Assembly (NCBI GenBank): GCA_014529385.2
Contig: CM043968.1
Span: 27,907,013 to 27,971,012 of the forward strand
From: Adiantum capillus-veneris
Lineage: Eukaryota > Streptophyta > Polypodiopsida > Polypodiales > Pteridaceae
Direction of reading: 5' to 3'
DNA: 64,000 nucleotides
Under the pieces are notes generated by a model. The model saw only the letters and a program-made list of their open reading frames with translations. It ran no database searches and was not told where the DNA came from. Below are positions 1 to 13,757 of the stretch, piece by piece (the stretch's first letter is position 1; each line of letters begins with the position of its first letter). The position numbers were made by a program, and so were the translations under genes.

Positions 1-2490
1 CTCCTTCTCTCATGAGTCGTTAATGTAGACTCAATTGTATCACACATCATGTCAATGCATACGCGTCAAAAGTGGGAGATCACTCGACCACTGTGCTAAT
101 CAAGCATATACCAACTAGTAGCTCAATACTGAAAACCTGTAACCCGCATGATGTAGTCTCACACTCAAAATGTGTGTCGATGTAAGAACATGAGGCAAAT
201 CAAAGGAAACCTGTAACCACTATGAGCATACCATAAATGCACTCCTACGAGAGTGGGTACAAGAGCACTAAACTTGTGTCCAAGCGTCAAAGTGAGAGTA
301 AACACTCGATCACTGTCAAAGTGGGAATAAATCAACCACTATCCAATCATGAAACCATGATCAAACTGCATCAAAAACCAATGCTCACATATGCATAGAA
401 CCAACTCCACAATCTACAAACTCTGCAAGCACAATCTGGGACAAACTGCTCAACTGAGCATAAAGCGCATAACCATATATGCAAGTAGAGAGCAAACTAG
501 CTCGAAATGCATCCCAAAAAAGAAATTGCTTGCAAAAATCTGTAAAAACCTGTGATTGTCTATCTGTAGCCACACAAGCATACGCAATCCTCACTCCTGC
601 AAGAGTAGGTACAAGAACAGTGAATTGTGTCCAAGCTGACAAAACTTGTCAAAGTGAGAGTGAACACTCGATCACTATCAAAAGTGGGAGTTAAACTCAA
701 CCACTAAACCATCACAAAGTAGGCTGCGAATACGTGCAAAACATGGCGAGAACCTGGGGACAAACGGACAAAGTTTCCCCTATATTTTGAGCAGAATCTC
801 AAAAAATCTCACCAAAAAATTGCACCAAAACAGACACTTAATGTCTTAGTAAACAGATCCACAAATGGCATACATGCACTGCCAAAACCCTGGCAAACTG
901 ACTCACTCCTGAACGAGTGGCTCTATGAACTTGTACCTCTCCAAAAAAGTTGTAAACCTGTGAACATGGTACCTGTGAGCTATAGCTAGCTCAAACTGTA
1001 TTTGCAAAGGCATACATAGCATGAAAGTGCACCAAACTGTGCAAAAAATTGTTCTCTGGAATGCCCCACACAATCATACATAGTCTGCACTGCAAGAAAG
1101 TGCCAACTGCGAGCAAAACAGTCTGGAAACTGGCACACTATGTCGTCAGAAATAAGCACGTCGATTGAAAACCAAGCGCAAAGCATGACCAACTGCCTAT
1201 GGTCGAAAGCGTTGAGCGAGAACTGCGCTCGCGGGAAAAACTGCTCTCGAACGGTCCGTCAGAGCCGCTATGTGATGACATGTGCCATCAAAGCTGGAAA
1301 CGGGAGGTAGTCGAAGCCGAAATGGCCGAATCGAAGTCGAAATGCAGAGGGAGAATCCGTCGGAGCAAATTCTCTCCGGAATGGTCATGAGAGGGTAGTC
1401 ATTGGCATGAAGGAGAGCCCAACTGCTCTCTCTATGTGAAAGTCGAGAAAACCTGGTCGATGCCGCCTTCTGCCGTCGGACGGAAGAGCTCGTTAGTGCC
1501 GTAGTAGTCGCAAATCATCGAGTCGTAGAAGTCGGAGTCAAAAACCGGTGCTAGGCTGCCGAAAATCGAAGTCGAGAAGAAATCATCCGGGAGATGCTCT
1601 CTCAACAGGGATGTTGTAGCTCTCCAATGTCGAGAGCTACCGTGTTTCGTCGATGCCGACCCAAGGAGAAGCTAAACTGCCGAATCACCGAGAAGGAGTC
1701 GGTGTTGCCTCTCGCCACTAGACGGGAATGTAGCCGTTTGAGAGGTATAAGCTCTCTCACCCTCTAGCCGAGGCCAAGGATTACAGGATGCCGCCGATGG
1801 CCAAAACCATGTCAATACTCACAATTTGTCAGCATCCCAGTGAGAAGTGATTTGTGAGCATGGGAATGCACCCTCACACACACAATAAGTCAAAAATTTT
1901 GTTATTGTTGATTTTTCCTTCCTTGTTTCACTCTCTGTCAATCTCCCTGAATTGTGTGTGTGTGTGACACACACTCTTTTGCAATTGCCAGCGCTGCTCA
2001 ATTCTCCCCCAATTGTGTCACGTGTGTATATGTGTTTATACACACACGCTCAAGGTGTTGCAGCCAAGCAATTCACTGCTCTAGGCTCAAATGCCCTCAC
2101 ACCAAGTTGCTTATGGTTTTGATTCCCCCTTTTTCTCCAATTGATTGCACTTGATGCCCCCCAGTGATGCAACTCCTTTTAATGTTGCACTCAAAAGCTC
2201 CAAGCTTACAAATGTGCTCGACTCTGAGTTGCACGCCTTCTACTACTTCCTGCTCGATTTTCCTCCTCCTCAAGCTTTGGATTTCAGCTCGCTGCTCATT
2301 GATTTGCTACAAGCTCTACCGGTTTGGTTGAAGAGAGTGTGTGTGGTCACACTCCCAAGCTCTCCAGTGTGTTCGAGACTCTGCAAGGTCTGCTTTGCTT
2401 CAAGCTCTTGCTTGCTCGAATACCTCGATTCTCTTGGAGTTTACTGCTAAAACCTACAGTGTATTGCTTCCCTCCAAGCTTCTAAGCTTG
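1..2490. other. non-coding repeat-derived DNA, no gene seen
   Basis: No protein family was recognised on either strand. The first 700 bp hold a diverged direct duplication: the stretch near 240-345 (a CTCC-TAC-GAGAGTGGGTACAAGA-type start, then CGATCAC and GTGGGA motifs) recurs near 592-706. The stretch 1200-1750 is richer in CG and in TCGA words. A short GT run followed by ACACAC (about 1954-1972) is self-complementary. It is probably the remains of retroelement LTR or leader sequence, but that is inference. Confidence 0.4.
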
Positions 2491-2499
2491 ACTGCAGCC

Positions 2500-3017
2500 C
2501 CTCGTCACTATATGGCAAGGCTCCGGGTCGGAGGGGATCTAGGGCCCAAATTTGGGGGGCAAGGCGGCTTTAATCTCCGTCGTCGGATCACACGGTGAAC
2601 TAGGGGCGGGTAAGCTTGGCATGGATGAACTGGGGGTGAACTAGGGGCGTTTAAACCAGGATATGATCATGTGCCATGCCAACATGGACAGTGACGCGCA
2701 CTAGCGTGGTGGTAGGGCATTCGTGTGGCTACCGAGACGTCCCAGGTTCGACCCACACTCCGCGAAACGGGTGAACTAGGAGTGAACTTTGGGCGCCATT
2801 TTTGCCCTGAGTTCACCGAGACGTCCCAGGTTCGACCCACACTCTGCGAGACGGGTGAACTAGGGGTGAACTTTGGGCGCCATTTTTGCCCCGAGTTCAC
2901 CCCTAGTTCACCCCTAGTTCACTACGTGATCCGACGGCCGAGATTAAAGCTGCCTCGCGTCGCCAAATTTGGGCCTTAGATCCCCCCTGGCTAGAGCCGT
3001 TCCATATAGTGACGAGG
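2500..3017. mobile_element. 518-bp MITE with long inverted ends (MULE-like, 9-bp TSD)
   Basis: The two ends are inverted copies of each other, starting CCTCGTCACTATATGG on both sides and staying alignable for about 95 bp (through the AAATTTGG, TTTAATCTC and CGGATCAC words). The flanks carry a 9-bp direct duplication, ACTGCAGCC at 2491-2499 and ACTGCCGCC at 3018-3026, with one mismatch. Long TIRs and 9-bp duplications are typical of Mutator-like elements. The interior holds two direct repeats of about 82 bp (2733-2815 and 2816-2897) and a tRNA-like segment. There is no transposase, so it is non-autonomous. Confidence 0.8.
2695..2765 (+). repeat. tRNA-derived (SINE-head-like) segment inside the MITE
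   Basis: A stretch with an A-box-like TAGCGTGGTGGTAGGGC is followed about 30 bp later by a B-box-like GGTTCGACCC. This is the internal RNA polymerase III promoter layout of a tRNA or tRNA-derived SINE. The B-box part is duplicated about 83 bp downstream. It lies wholly between the MITE inverted repeats, so the MITE may have captured a SINE head. No acceptor-stem pairing was established, so it is not called a tRNA gene. Confidence 0.45.
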
Positions 3018-3026
3018 ACTGCCGCC

Positions 3027-3595
3027 CGTCGATCTTGTGTGTGTGTGTGTGTAAGACCATCACACACCAAAGCTCTCGGACTATGTAGTCGAGCTCAAAA
3101 GCTCTCCAAGCTCTACTCACAAGCCTTGTTCTATAGATTTCATTTCTTGCCGAGATTCCTTGATTCTCTCTCAAGATCCCTCTTCTTCGAGGGGTGTTGC
3201 ACACGTAGGTATGTCGAGATCCGAGATCTTGCCCGATCTACTCCGATCAAGCCACGATCCGTGTCGGATCTACTGCTGCCAAGCTCAAGCTGCCATAGCC
3301 GAGCTTCGAGCTTTCGCATCTCACCGGGAAGCCATCGCACGCATCGATCGCCGTTGCCGTCACCAAAGCTCCGTTACCAATTGAAGAGTGCATGTGCATG
3401 GATGCGTGCGTGCGCAGTGTGAAATGCGATGCGATGTGCAAGCGGGAAGGAGAGAAGGAGAGAGTAGACAATGTGGGTTGAGCAAGACTCAACCTAATGA
3501 GCTGCCCCTTACTCTTTGTATATGTACACAAGAATAAGGTGTCAGTGGGTGGGGGCCCATAGCAGCACATATACTTATACCCCAACACATGGAAT

Positions 3596-3635
<40 letters not shown>

Positions 3636-6600
3636 TAGAGGCATGTTTTTCCATGGGAGAGGAGGCCATATTCATTTACATGATTGAATCTATTCCCTTA
3701 CCCACACTCTATACCTAAGTTGAATTATACGTTATACGAGATACATATAATACGTCATATACGGGCATATTTTACATGACCTCATATTATACGAGCATAT
3801 TATACGGTGCCACGTCAGCACAAACGGGCAACAATTTTTTTTCTGGCTTTTCAATGGAAGTTTTTTTTTGTGCAAAGTTTTTTTCAATCGAAGAATACGC
3901 TGATCGAAAAAAAGTATATATAGCAGCAGCACGCCTTGTTGAGACTAGTATTCATCACAAAAGGTTTTCTATGTCATTATTAGAGAAAAATAAAAAATTT
4001 TATGATTCAAAAATCATTGAAATTTAGAATATTTTAAAATCTTTTGTTTAAAATCAATTTATTCTTTTTTAAATTTGATTGATTCTTTTTTTTTAATTCA
4101 AACTGTGTAAGCTTTGTATGTTGTGTAGAGCTCAAACTCTCACTCATACAAGGTGTTTATTTTTTAGGACTCACTTGCTACGTGCTCAGTTTATTGACAT
4201 GTGGAAATGAATTAGTGATCTAATTGAAAGGTTGCTGTTGTGTGCAAAGTGTACTCTCACATGAGGTAATCAGTCTGCAAAATATAATAGAATAGAGGTC
4301 AGTTTTATTTAGGTAAGTTTGATTTGACGTGCAGATATTTCTTCACCTCAAAGTGAACATAGGTAGAATTTTTTTTGTCCTGTGTAGAGCCATCACACTA
4401 TGCTCTCATTGGAATTAAAATTTAGGAATCTCATGTCCAAATACACTGATATTAAATTATCTTTATTTGGATTGCTACGTCATTAATATTGTGTGATCCT
4501 ACACATGCAACAACTGCAAATAGATAAGCTCTCAAAGATCACCGTGGAGTGTGAGAACTTCATGTTTGCACTTTAGATAGATATGACAATCATCAAGGTT
4601 TACAATTAATCGTCATGTTACAATGAGAATCAATTGCAGATTCGATTAATATTATCGATTATCGTAATGTGTGAAAGCCGTAAGCTTGCCTTTTAGATAA
4701 ATCAATTTAGTGCAACTTGATGATGAGATTTATTTGTATTGTTTTAAATAAGTGATTAAGATTATCGATTATCGTAATGTGTGAAAGCCAAAAGTTTGCA
4801 CTTTAGATGAATTGATGTAGTGCAATGTGAGAATTGTGATTGAAATGTTTTGTTTGAAATGATGAAGTTATTTTGCGCTTGAAAAGATAAGCTAATTGAT
4901 ATGAGTTTATACATGAAGAACGATAAGACTATCATTGCTTAGTGTTAATTGATAATGTAGTGATAGCCGTTTTTTCGGCTTTCCGTAATTGCCATAGTGA
5001 GTTAACCCACCCTACCAAAATCATCCAAACACTGTGGCTATCCCTACCATTTCACTGTATATAGGTGTGTGTGAGTTAGGGGACTTTTTCCATATCTTTT
5101 TAAAAACCCTTAATTAGCTAGTCACTGGGCTAGTTGAGCCAAAAAAATAAAAAATATAAGTATATTATGTCCCATTTGTGTGTAAATATTTCATTGTATA
5201 TAGGGCCTAAATAAAAGGATTTTTCATAATTATTTTGGTATTTATTTAAATATTTCTACCTATGGTGTGTTATTTATGCTATGTACATTGACTCACCATT
5301 ACCATATTTTTTCTTACCATTTTGCATACTCTTTATTCCATATAAAAATAATTTCATGCAAGCTTCTCTTATTTTTGGTGTAACTCCATCCCAATAAAAA
5401 TCCAAAAAAACTAGTTTTATTTATGTGTATATTTTTTCACTATTGTCATTTTCTTCTTCCTACATCTATTCTCTATTACTCTCATAAATTAGACCACAAA
5501 AAATATTCATCTTTTTATGGTAGACTTATAATGAGAGAGATTTATTTTGACCCCTTTATATTTTTTCCACCTATATTATTTATATTTGACATGTACATAT
5601 TTTTTTAGACCCCTCAATATTTGATTTTCTTAGTTGTACTATTCACTTATATCATGATCTCAACAATATCTTCAATTATAGACCTACCAAATAAGGTCAA
5701 GGGTATGTGGCATGCATGCATGCACCATGGGGAGCTCACTCTTGGAGGTATTCAAAAGAATCATCCAAAGAAGGACCTCACAAGGACCTTGTGCAGTGGA
5801 AAAAACAGTCGGTTTTGCTGAATTTTTAAAGATCACATGCTCCCCAAATTTGGAAAGGTGATACAAACAAAAGTTGTAGCTCGTGAGCTGAACTTTCACC
5901 TCAAATTTTTTTCATATTTTTTTGAGCTACGAGCTGTGAGCTATGATTTTATTGGTGGACCCCAGTTTGCCCATGCTATGCAGCCACACTCCCTCTTTCA
6001 GTTTATCATTTTCCTCTTTCACACACACTCCTCCTTCTCCTTCTCACTCCCAAACCTGCAACTCCCATGTCCTAATTCACCCTCTTCACCATTGCCACAT
6101 CTCTCACACCTCCATAGCCTTCATCCTCCATTTCTACACCCTATGTGTCCCCCTTTCTCTCTACATATATGTCCATATTACCATACTCTCTTCAACTTTG
6201 TAAAGAACTCCAAAAAAATCAGCAAAAATCCAAAGATAACCTCTGCAAATGAAAGCTTTTATCATGAATTTTCCAAGGTTTGAAATAACTTCATCGACAC
6301 GCGCTGCTTTGCCATGCTGACTGCTTCTTCTACCGGTGCTGTAAAGAGGTGAATGTCAACTTCTCCAAGCTTCAACCTCTCTTTACAAGCTCATCCCTTC
6401 TCTAACTTTTCTCATCATATATCTCACCATTTGGTGAATGATTTTGTAAATATTTTTTAGTGATAATTACTAACTACTAACCACTAACCTTATTGTAAAA
6501 TGCACCCTCTACTAGAGTAGGCACTCCCAAATTATTCACTCAATCCTCTCTCCTTTCATCCTCAATAATTCTCTTCCCTTGAGCCCACATCCATGTGATT

Positions 6601-7700
6601 CAAAGGACAAGAGAGACCCACCCTCATTAAAAAAAATAAAAATATGCATAATCTTTTATTCCTTCAAATAAACTTGATTAGGCCTAATCCTAATCGGGGC
6701 TTCTAAAACCTATAAATAGAGCCCTTCTCTCCCTTGTAAATCATCACATGATCACACTACACCACACCATTCTCAACACATAACACACCACTCTTCAAGC
6801 TTAGTTATGTAGAGTGTGTGCATTGTGAGTGCTCTATTCCATCACTACACATAGGTGCATGGAGAAGCTTGAAGTTAGTTATGCCATCTAGAGGAGTGGA
6901 GTGATACTATACTCTGCAATCACACTTGTAGCCTACTCTTGTCCATAAATAAGATTCATAGTTTTGGGTGCAATTGTATGCTGCAACTACGACTCTTCTC
7001 TCCAAATTGACTTGATAAGTTGGCTAATCAAGTGGTTGAAGGTATATTGTCCTTGAAGTTTGTTGTTCCATTTCATCTTTGGTGGTTTGAGGGCTTGTTG
7101 AATTGTTTGCCTACAAGGTCAATTGTAAGAGGGTGCTCGGTGAGAGGGCTCCCGTGACCCTAAGACAATTTGTGTGTTGGCAACAAGGTCAAGTTTTGTG
7201 TTGTCTCTCTATTTCTCATCGAGCTTTGTGTGCATCTAGTCTTTAAGGCTAAGACTGAGTTGCTCAAGTTGATTTGTGCTCTTTACCTCTCTCTGGCATG
7301 GTGAATGTTTGTGTTTGGTGTGTGTGGCTATCTTGCATTCCCCTCTCTTTGTGCGTTTGAGTACAAGGAGATATCACGTGCGTCCTAGTTCGCATCTACA
7401 ACTAGGTGGTGCCCCTTTTCTTGTTTGGTTTCTGGCTGTGGGTTGTTGTTGTCTCTGATTGTGCTTGCCCCAGCCCCAATTGAGCAGTACAGGAGCCTCG
7501 AAGGGTGTTTAGAGGCCGCTCTTCTTGTTGCCCGCCCCGGACCGCCTCAGTAGCATGAGTCTAATTGATAATGTGGACAAATTTTGATCACTATATTGAT
7601 CAATAGAGCATTGCTTGTGTAGTTTGTTGCTTTGAATTGTTTTTGACCTCGAAATAAACAACTGGATTTGTTGATTCTAGAAGATAAAATTCATCTGTCA
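3027..7700. other. AT-rich intergenic DNA with a TATA-like promoter
   Basis: No coding sequence was recognised. It contains a (TC)n run at 3598-3631 and very AT-rich DNA at 3800-6700. A TATAAATAGA box at 6711-6720 is followed by a CT-rich and ACAC-rich leader of the kind seen in plant LTR promoters, so 6.4-7.56 kb may be an old LTR. No partner LTR lies in the window to test this. Confidence 0.3.
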
Positions 7701-7702
7701 AC

Positions 7703-9791
7703 ATGGTGAAAGGACATGAGTGGAGTTACATCCATGAACTGCGTGCCGAAAAACATATAACTTGATTGAAATGCAAGACCTGACCACGAGTTCAGTGGTA
7801 ATGTGACCAGAATCAAAGAGCATCTGTTTAAAGTCCTTGGTAATGTGTCAGAGTGTACGGCTCTGCCAAGAGATATTCATGCTAGATTGCTAAGTATGCT
7901 CGCATAGTAGAGCAAATTCTTGTAGCTAAAAAGAAAAGTGCTACTACCAAAAAAGTTGCAATGGTTGTTGTCAATGAGAGGACAGAACACGTGTCTACGG
8001 AAGCAAATGATCACACTCCCCAGTCTACTCCTCTTCATGGACATGCTTTAACGTCAGCAACAACAGATCCTAACTCAACTAAAGTTAGTAAAGCATCATC
8101 CAATGGATAAATGTTGTATGAAGCGTTAGGTAAGCAATGGTTGCTTGAGTTACCACTTGAAATGGACACAAGCATTTGTGGTGTGCAGTATACTATTCAA
8201 TGCTATACACAACCCCATATTTCAAGATGCTTTAGTGAGCACATCCAGAAAAGGGGTTGTGCTTCTTGATTATAATAAGATGCACGCAGAGTATCTAGAT
8301 AAAGTGAAAGAGAATACTGAAACCATCCTCAAGCGCACGGTGGTAGACTTTCTTCCTGCATATGGCTGCACCATAGTGTTGGATGGATTGACCAATTGTC
8401 AGAAGAAGCCCCTCCATCAATGTGATGCTTATCAACCCTAGAGGGTCCATGTTCATAGAAGCCAGTGACACCTCTTTAAAAGCGAAGACCAACGATTATC
8501 TAGCAAGGATATACGAGCGTGCCATAGCAAAGGCAAGTGTGCCAAAGAATGTGACTGCAATTGTCACAGATAATGCATCCAATTACAAGGCTGTAGGGAG
8601 GGCTATCCAAGTTAAGTACCCAGAGATTACTTGGGTGCCATGTGTCGCGCATACTCTTAATTTGCTACTAAAAGACATTGATAAAATCACTGTCATAAAA
8701 CAAACACTATTGGATGCAAATCATGTGGTAGATTTTATTAGAGAGCATCAATTTTTGTATGTTCTTTTTCGAATGAAATCACCCAATAAAACTTTACAGA
8801 TATTTTGTGCCACAAGGTTTGCAACCGCATACTATGTTCTTGCCACCTTGCAAGAAGTGAAGCCTGCTTTGATTGAAACGGTAACCGATAGACGATGGGA
8901 TGCTTGGCTCAGCAAGTATCCTAGCTACTAAGAGGAAGCTACAAGATGTGTACAACTTGTGAACTCTCCAGTTTTTTGGTGCAATGTAGAGAGAATTGTC
9001 ACCCTGGCCAAACCATTTGTAGATCTTTTGCGAACAATCAACAAAGACTCTTTTGTCTTTGGTCGAGTTTATTGATATATGTTAGAGACATTACACAAAG
9101 TAAGAGAGCATGTTGGCTTTGTTGCAAAGGACAAAACTTCACAGCTGTCGACAAGCAATGGGTGCAATTGCATACGCCGTTGCATGGTGCTGCATTTGTA
9201 TTGGATCTAAAATTTCAAATGCATAAAAAATCTGCCAATAAATAAGTCATGATTGACTTCAAATCAGTGTGCTCTCAACTATTGAGATAGGAGGATGGGA
9301 AAACTGCTTTTCATCAGCGAGTTGATTATGAAATTAGAACTCGCATGTTCCAGGATCCATGGCATATAGATTCCATTGCACACACAAGTGCACCTCTATG
9401 GTGGAAGGAGTATGGTGGGGAGAAAGTGGAGGTTCAACACATTGTAGTTAGGGTTCTATCTGTTACAGCATCAAGTGAAAGTTGTGAGAGAAATTGGCCG
9501 GCATTTTACTTTATGCAGACCAAGAAACAAAACTGTCTTCACCCTAAATTGGCTGTTGATTTGGTCTATGTTTTCTACAACATGAGACTTATCCATAAGC
9601 CAATGAACATTGCAACAAAAGCACTACGATGTCTTTCAAACCTAGGAAGCTATACCTGCAGAAGTAGACAATGACGATGATATGGAATGGGAGATAGCTT
9701 TAGAACGCTCTAATATGGATGAAGTAGATGATATGATTGGTGTGTTTGATGAAGATGTGCGACTAAAGGTCTATAAGTTTTTCCCGGTGTG
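7703..9791 (+). pseudogene. hAT-family transposase, decayed
   Basis: Reading across several frames gives a hAT (hobo/Ac/Tam3) transposase in order. First is a degenerate BED-type zinc finger near 7760-7850 (Cys-x2-Cys remnant, then a FSGNVTRIKEHL-like helix). Next comes a DUF659/RNase-H-like core at 8145-8930 with the AYGCTIVLDGLTN and IVTDNASNYKA motifs, which hold the first two catalytic aspartates, and a PCVAHTLNLLL block. Last is the C-terminal hAT dimerisation domain at 9345-9700 with SSESCERNW and DLVYVFYNMRL, then an acidic tail ending at 9791. Frameshifts and stops, including one near 7757, break it into at least five pieces, so it is inactive. I did not locate its terminal repeats. 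Confidence 0.85.
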
Positions 9792-10035
9792 ATTACATGA
9801 AAATTATGAAAGATTGTCCTGCTACACTACTTGATGTTCACCTCTATCTCTTTCTCTCTCTCTCAAGTTACTTATGCAATAAGAGTCATAATTACAGTTA
9901 GATACAATACAATTTCAAATTGAGAATTCAAAAATGGACAGCTGAGGGGATAAATGACATGCTGTGATTACAAAAACTATAGCACTTTGCATTCTCTTCA
10001 AATAAAAATAGATAGGGGTAAAGTGAGCGAAGTGC

Positions 10036-11423
10036 TCAAGCCAAAGATTGAGTCAGCTCGTTCAATAGTTCATCTATGTTGAACTCACTACTTTCAAACG
10101 TGGGAGATGGGTCTGCAGGTCCTTGTTGCAAAGGACCAACCTGTTCTGGCAATGGTCCGTACAATGATGCATACTGTTGCAACTTGGCTTTGACCTCTGA
10201 TAGCTCTATCTCAAGCTCAAGGATTCTGTCGTGCAAAATGTCAAGTGTCTCTCCTTGGCTTGCAATATCTTGCCCTTGGATCGCTAATGCAACGAGTGTT
10301 TCTCATTCTTTGGGAAGTAGAACTATGGGACATCTGTGTGCAAGCATTGGATTATTGGCGTTACTTGCTTCCACTTTCTCTGCAATCCAACCATGCCCAA
10401 CACCAGAATTCTTATGGTGGTTTGACCAAAATATACACGCCTCCCAAGGATTTCGTAAACATAGCACTGCTGTGTAAAGTAGAGTGCCATTTGGTTATTG
10501 TTTGGCATAACTCTCTCTCATTGTATGAATTTTTGTAGCAATACTCGTGCGAGCCCTTTGTACTGCAAATTTGCCGCTGATTTGAAATAGTTGCTGGCAC
10601 ACAAAGTGGTTTGGACATAGCTTCCTGCACTCTTTAAGGCTGAGAGACTTGCCTTGCAGCCCGGACTTGTCCTCTTCAAAAATGAAGCATCATGTTGCAG
10701 GAGTGCAGGTCATTGTGGAGATAGTTGTACGCATGTATATACTTCAAGGTCTAAAGAAGAGCGTTTATTATCTGCAAAATGTTATTTTGGAAGAGCTCTA
10801 TTGTTTCTTCAATGGTCCCATAATTGCAAATGCTACATGGCCTCCATTCCAAAAACGTGAAAAGAGCATTGGACGCTCTATGTGGCGGACCATGGCAAGT
10901 GGATAAATAATGCCGCGATGAGCGATGTCCAAAACTGTGGCTTCGTCTTTAACCTACTAATCCATTGTGGGTCCATGCAAGTGGACTTTGGAGATCTTCA
11001 TCGCATACAGTGGATCTTTAAATGCAAGATGGTTGACACCTACATGCTTCATGTGTGCCCATCTCCCTTCTCCTAGCTGTGAAGCCTGTATCATTTGAAG
11101 ATTGTAGTTTTAGGTAAAAGATGCAATACAGAGGGGAGTTGAGACTGATCGAGAGCGAGAGTGGCACTAACAGTAGACTCTATTCTAATGGTAGCTCATG
11201 GCTCTTTGATAGCATCGAAAGAGCTGGCTTTCACTCTCATTTTCTTTGTTGCTCTTTTCAGCTTCTCCTTGCTCTTGAACTCAGTATACAATTGTTGCAC
11301 AAACTGTATGCGAGTAGCTATGCCTAGAAAAGTAATGATTTCAGGATTTTTTAGATCTTGAAAAATCTTTGCGATCTGTCCAATAGACTGCTTGACCATG
11401 TTCAATAATGAACCTGATGTCAT
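10036..11423 (-). pseudogene. decayed minus-strand gene with a kinase-like catalytic-loop motif
   Basis: Three open stretches on the minus strand (11423-11196, 10630-10412, 10236-10036) lie in a region whose connecting frames are also alignable but interrupted by stops. Near 10690-10740, minus strand, the reading KYIHAYNYLHNDLHSCNMML resembles the catalytic loop of protein kinases (HxDxxxxN, as in HRDLKxxN), followed by a frameshift. No glycine-rich loop or DFG motif was found with confidence. The last open stretch is a Glu/Leu-rich coiled-coil-like segment ending at 10036. It lies just downstream of the hAT remnant and could be an unrelated captured gene. Function is not established. Confidence 0.3.
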
Positions 11424-11978
11424 TAGAGATATGTCAAAAGCAGCGGGTGTAAATACGAGCTAGAGCTGCCTAAATATAGACTTTGCTAAGGGCTTTGTGA
11501 ACTGGTAATAATGCTTCGGAGCAGAGGGGTTTAGGAAACAATGAGGCTCAGGCTCTGACATGTGATGAAAGTGACGTACTAAAACTTCAAAGGTGAATTT
11601 TGAGATGTTTTGCCAGCTTGGTGTCCACCATATCTGCAAGATATAATTTTAAAGCATAAACATTAGAGGGTAAACAATCAAAATCATGTCATGACCCTAA
11701 ACCATAAACAACTGAAATATTTATAGCAAAAAACGATATATTATGATTGCAAACCATACATTGTACAATAGAGAGAGGAGAACACACAAAGAGAGAGATA
11801 GAGAGAGGTGAACATGCCAAGAGTGTGAGGGACGCTCATCACAAGAACTGGACCCTATTATGTGCGTTACAGAATACACGTAAATGATCGGAGCATACAT
11901 GTGAACAACCTAGCTTGTGTTAGGTATACTCAGCACAAGTTCTGGACGTAGTTGTAATGTTGACTGATAGTCTAATCA

Positions 11979-12510
11979 ATATAATCCCTGATGAAGTGTG
12001 TGGAACACACAACACAACCATCGGCGGATAGTTTAACAATCTCAGATTGTGGTCAAACATCATACATATTTACATCCAAGACAACACAAAGTCAGCTAGT
12101 GATGAGTGGCATATCTACGGATCAAAATGTACAAGGGCAAGGCTTGTCATGCTAAGATGACGAGGGCATAGGTATGCATCTCTCCACTCTTAGGTAGACG
12201 ACTGTAACCCTCATGTTTCTATGTAGTAAGAATGATGATGTGACCTAATATAATCCCTGATGAAGTGTGTGGAACTCACAACACAAACATCAATGGACAA
12301 CTTAATAATCTCAGATACAGGCCAAATATCGTATGTATCTACATCCAAGACAACACCAAGTCATCTAGTGATGAGCAATGATGTGTCTTTTGGAGTTCAA
12401 AGGACAAGAGTAAACAATGCATAACACAGAGATGAAGAGGGCATGAACTATGCATCTCTCCACTCTCTGTTTGACGAGCAGAACTCTTACGTTTCTATGT
12501 GGTACAAATG
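11979..12510. repeat. tandem duplication, period about 266 bp
   Basis: The segment starting ATATAATCCCTGATGAAGTG at about 11980 recurs at about 12247. The shared order runs through ACATCCAAGACAACAC and AGTCA-CTAGTGATGAG to a shared ending near ATGATGATGTGAC. The copies have diverged by scattered substitutions. The flanks 11430-11978 and 12511-13220 hold nothing recognisable. Confidence 0.7.
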
Positions 12511-13221
12511 ATGATGTGACATGATTTAAAATTTTGAAACCTATAGGTCACTCTGAAGTGAGAGGTGTAGCATCATGCCTACTACACTCCACGAGTCAAC
12601 CACTAAATTCTAACTTAGCTCTGTGGTGAGAGATAACCTACTGCACCACACACGAGTGAGAATCTAGGTCTGTAAGCCAAGTGGCTGCACAACACGAGAA
12701 AAACGACTAGATTTTACTCACTTCTAGAGTGAGCTAGATGGCTACACACCACGAAGTGGCCTACAACCTGCAAGCCAACTCTGCGGTGAGAGAAAAACTA
12801 CTACACCACACGAGTCTGGCACAACACATGAAAAAAAAGTTAGTACACATAAAATTATACCTCAATAGTCTCTATCCGTCGGTAAATGTAATGTAGCTCT
12901 CCAACTATGCAATCTCTTAGCTCCTAGCAAATCAGCAAGCAGCCATTGGTTTCAATCAAAATGGGCGATTGCCTTTATATAAACAATTTTTTCAATCGAA
13001 AGATATTTCGATCAAAATATCTTTCGAGTGAAAATAAAATATACAACTATTTGGTGATTATTCGGATTTTGAGTATAATGACGTTCTATACGTAATGACG
13101 TTCTATATGTATATTTTTTTCGATACTGGCGTATAAATGCAACCCAACTCTGCACCATAGTAGCCATATGGCTTAGCTTCCATGCCCTTAGATGCAAGAC
13201 GCAATGTTGAGGTACTGGAAA

Positions 13222-13505
13222 AAGTCTCTTTGTGTATGCACATTATGTCCCTTGTAAATCCAAAAGTCTAAGCTTCATACCCTACTCGAGTGCTCAGCTT
13301 CTCATCACATCGAGCTTTCTTTCCATGATTGCGCCTATTCCCTTATCCACACTACACCATAGTATTCATCCAATGCAGCTTCCGAAAGCATTAAAGAAAA
13401 GTCTCTTCATGTATGCACATTATATCCCTTGCAAATTTGAGAGTATGAGAATCATATCCTATGTGAATGCTCAATTTCTCATCACATCAAGCTTGCTTTC
13501 CTCAT
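13222..13505. repeat. tandem duplication, period about 178 bp
   Basis: The words TGTATGCACATTAT, CCCTTG-AAAT, CTCATCACATC-AGCTT and CTTTCC occur in the same order at 13230-13325 and 13407-13502, separated by about 82 bp of unrelated sequence. It is a diverged duplication with no coding signal. Confidence 0.65.
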
Positions 13506-13678
13506 ATTTTAGCTTACACAAGAACCAACATACCTTTCCCAAATAACCATCGTGGATTGTTAGTTGCGATCCTTTTATTCGTAGTCTTCAAGCACCAAGA
13601 GTCATTTGCCAAATCAACGTAGAGCATGTGGCGCGTTTCATTTAGTCCCATAGATCAATTTTTTGTTAAGTCCATGAT

Positions 13679-13707
13679 CTCTCTCTCTCTCTCTCTCTAA
13701 TCTTGAT

Positions 13708-13757
<50 letters not shown>

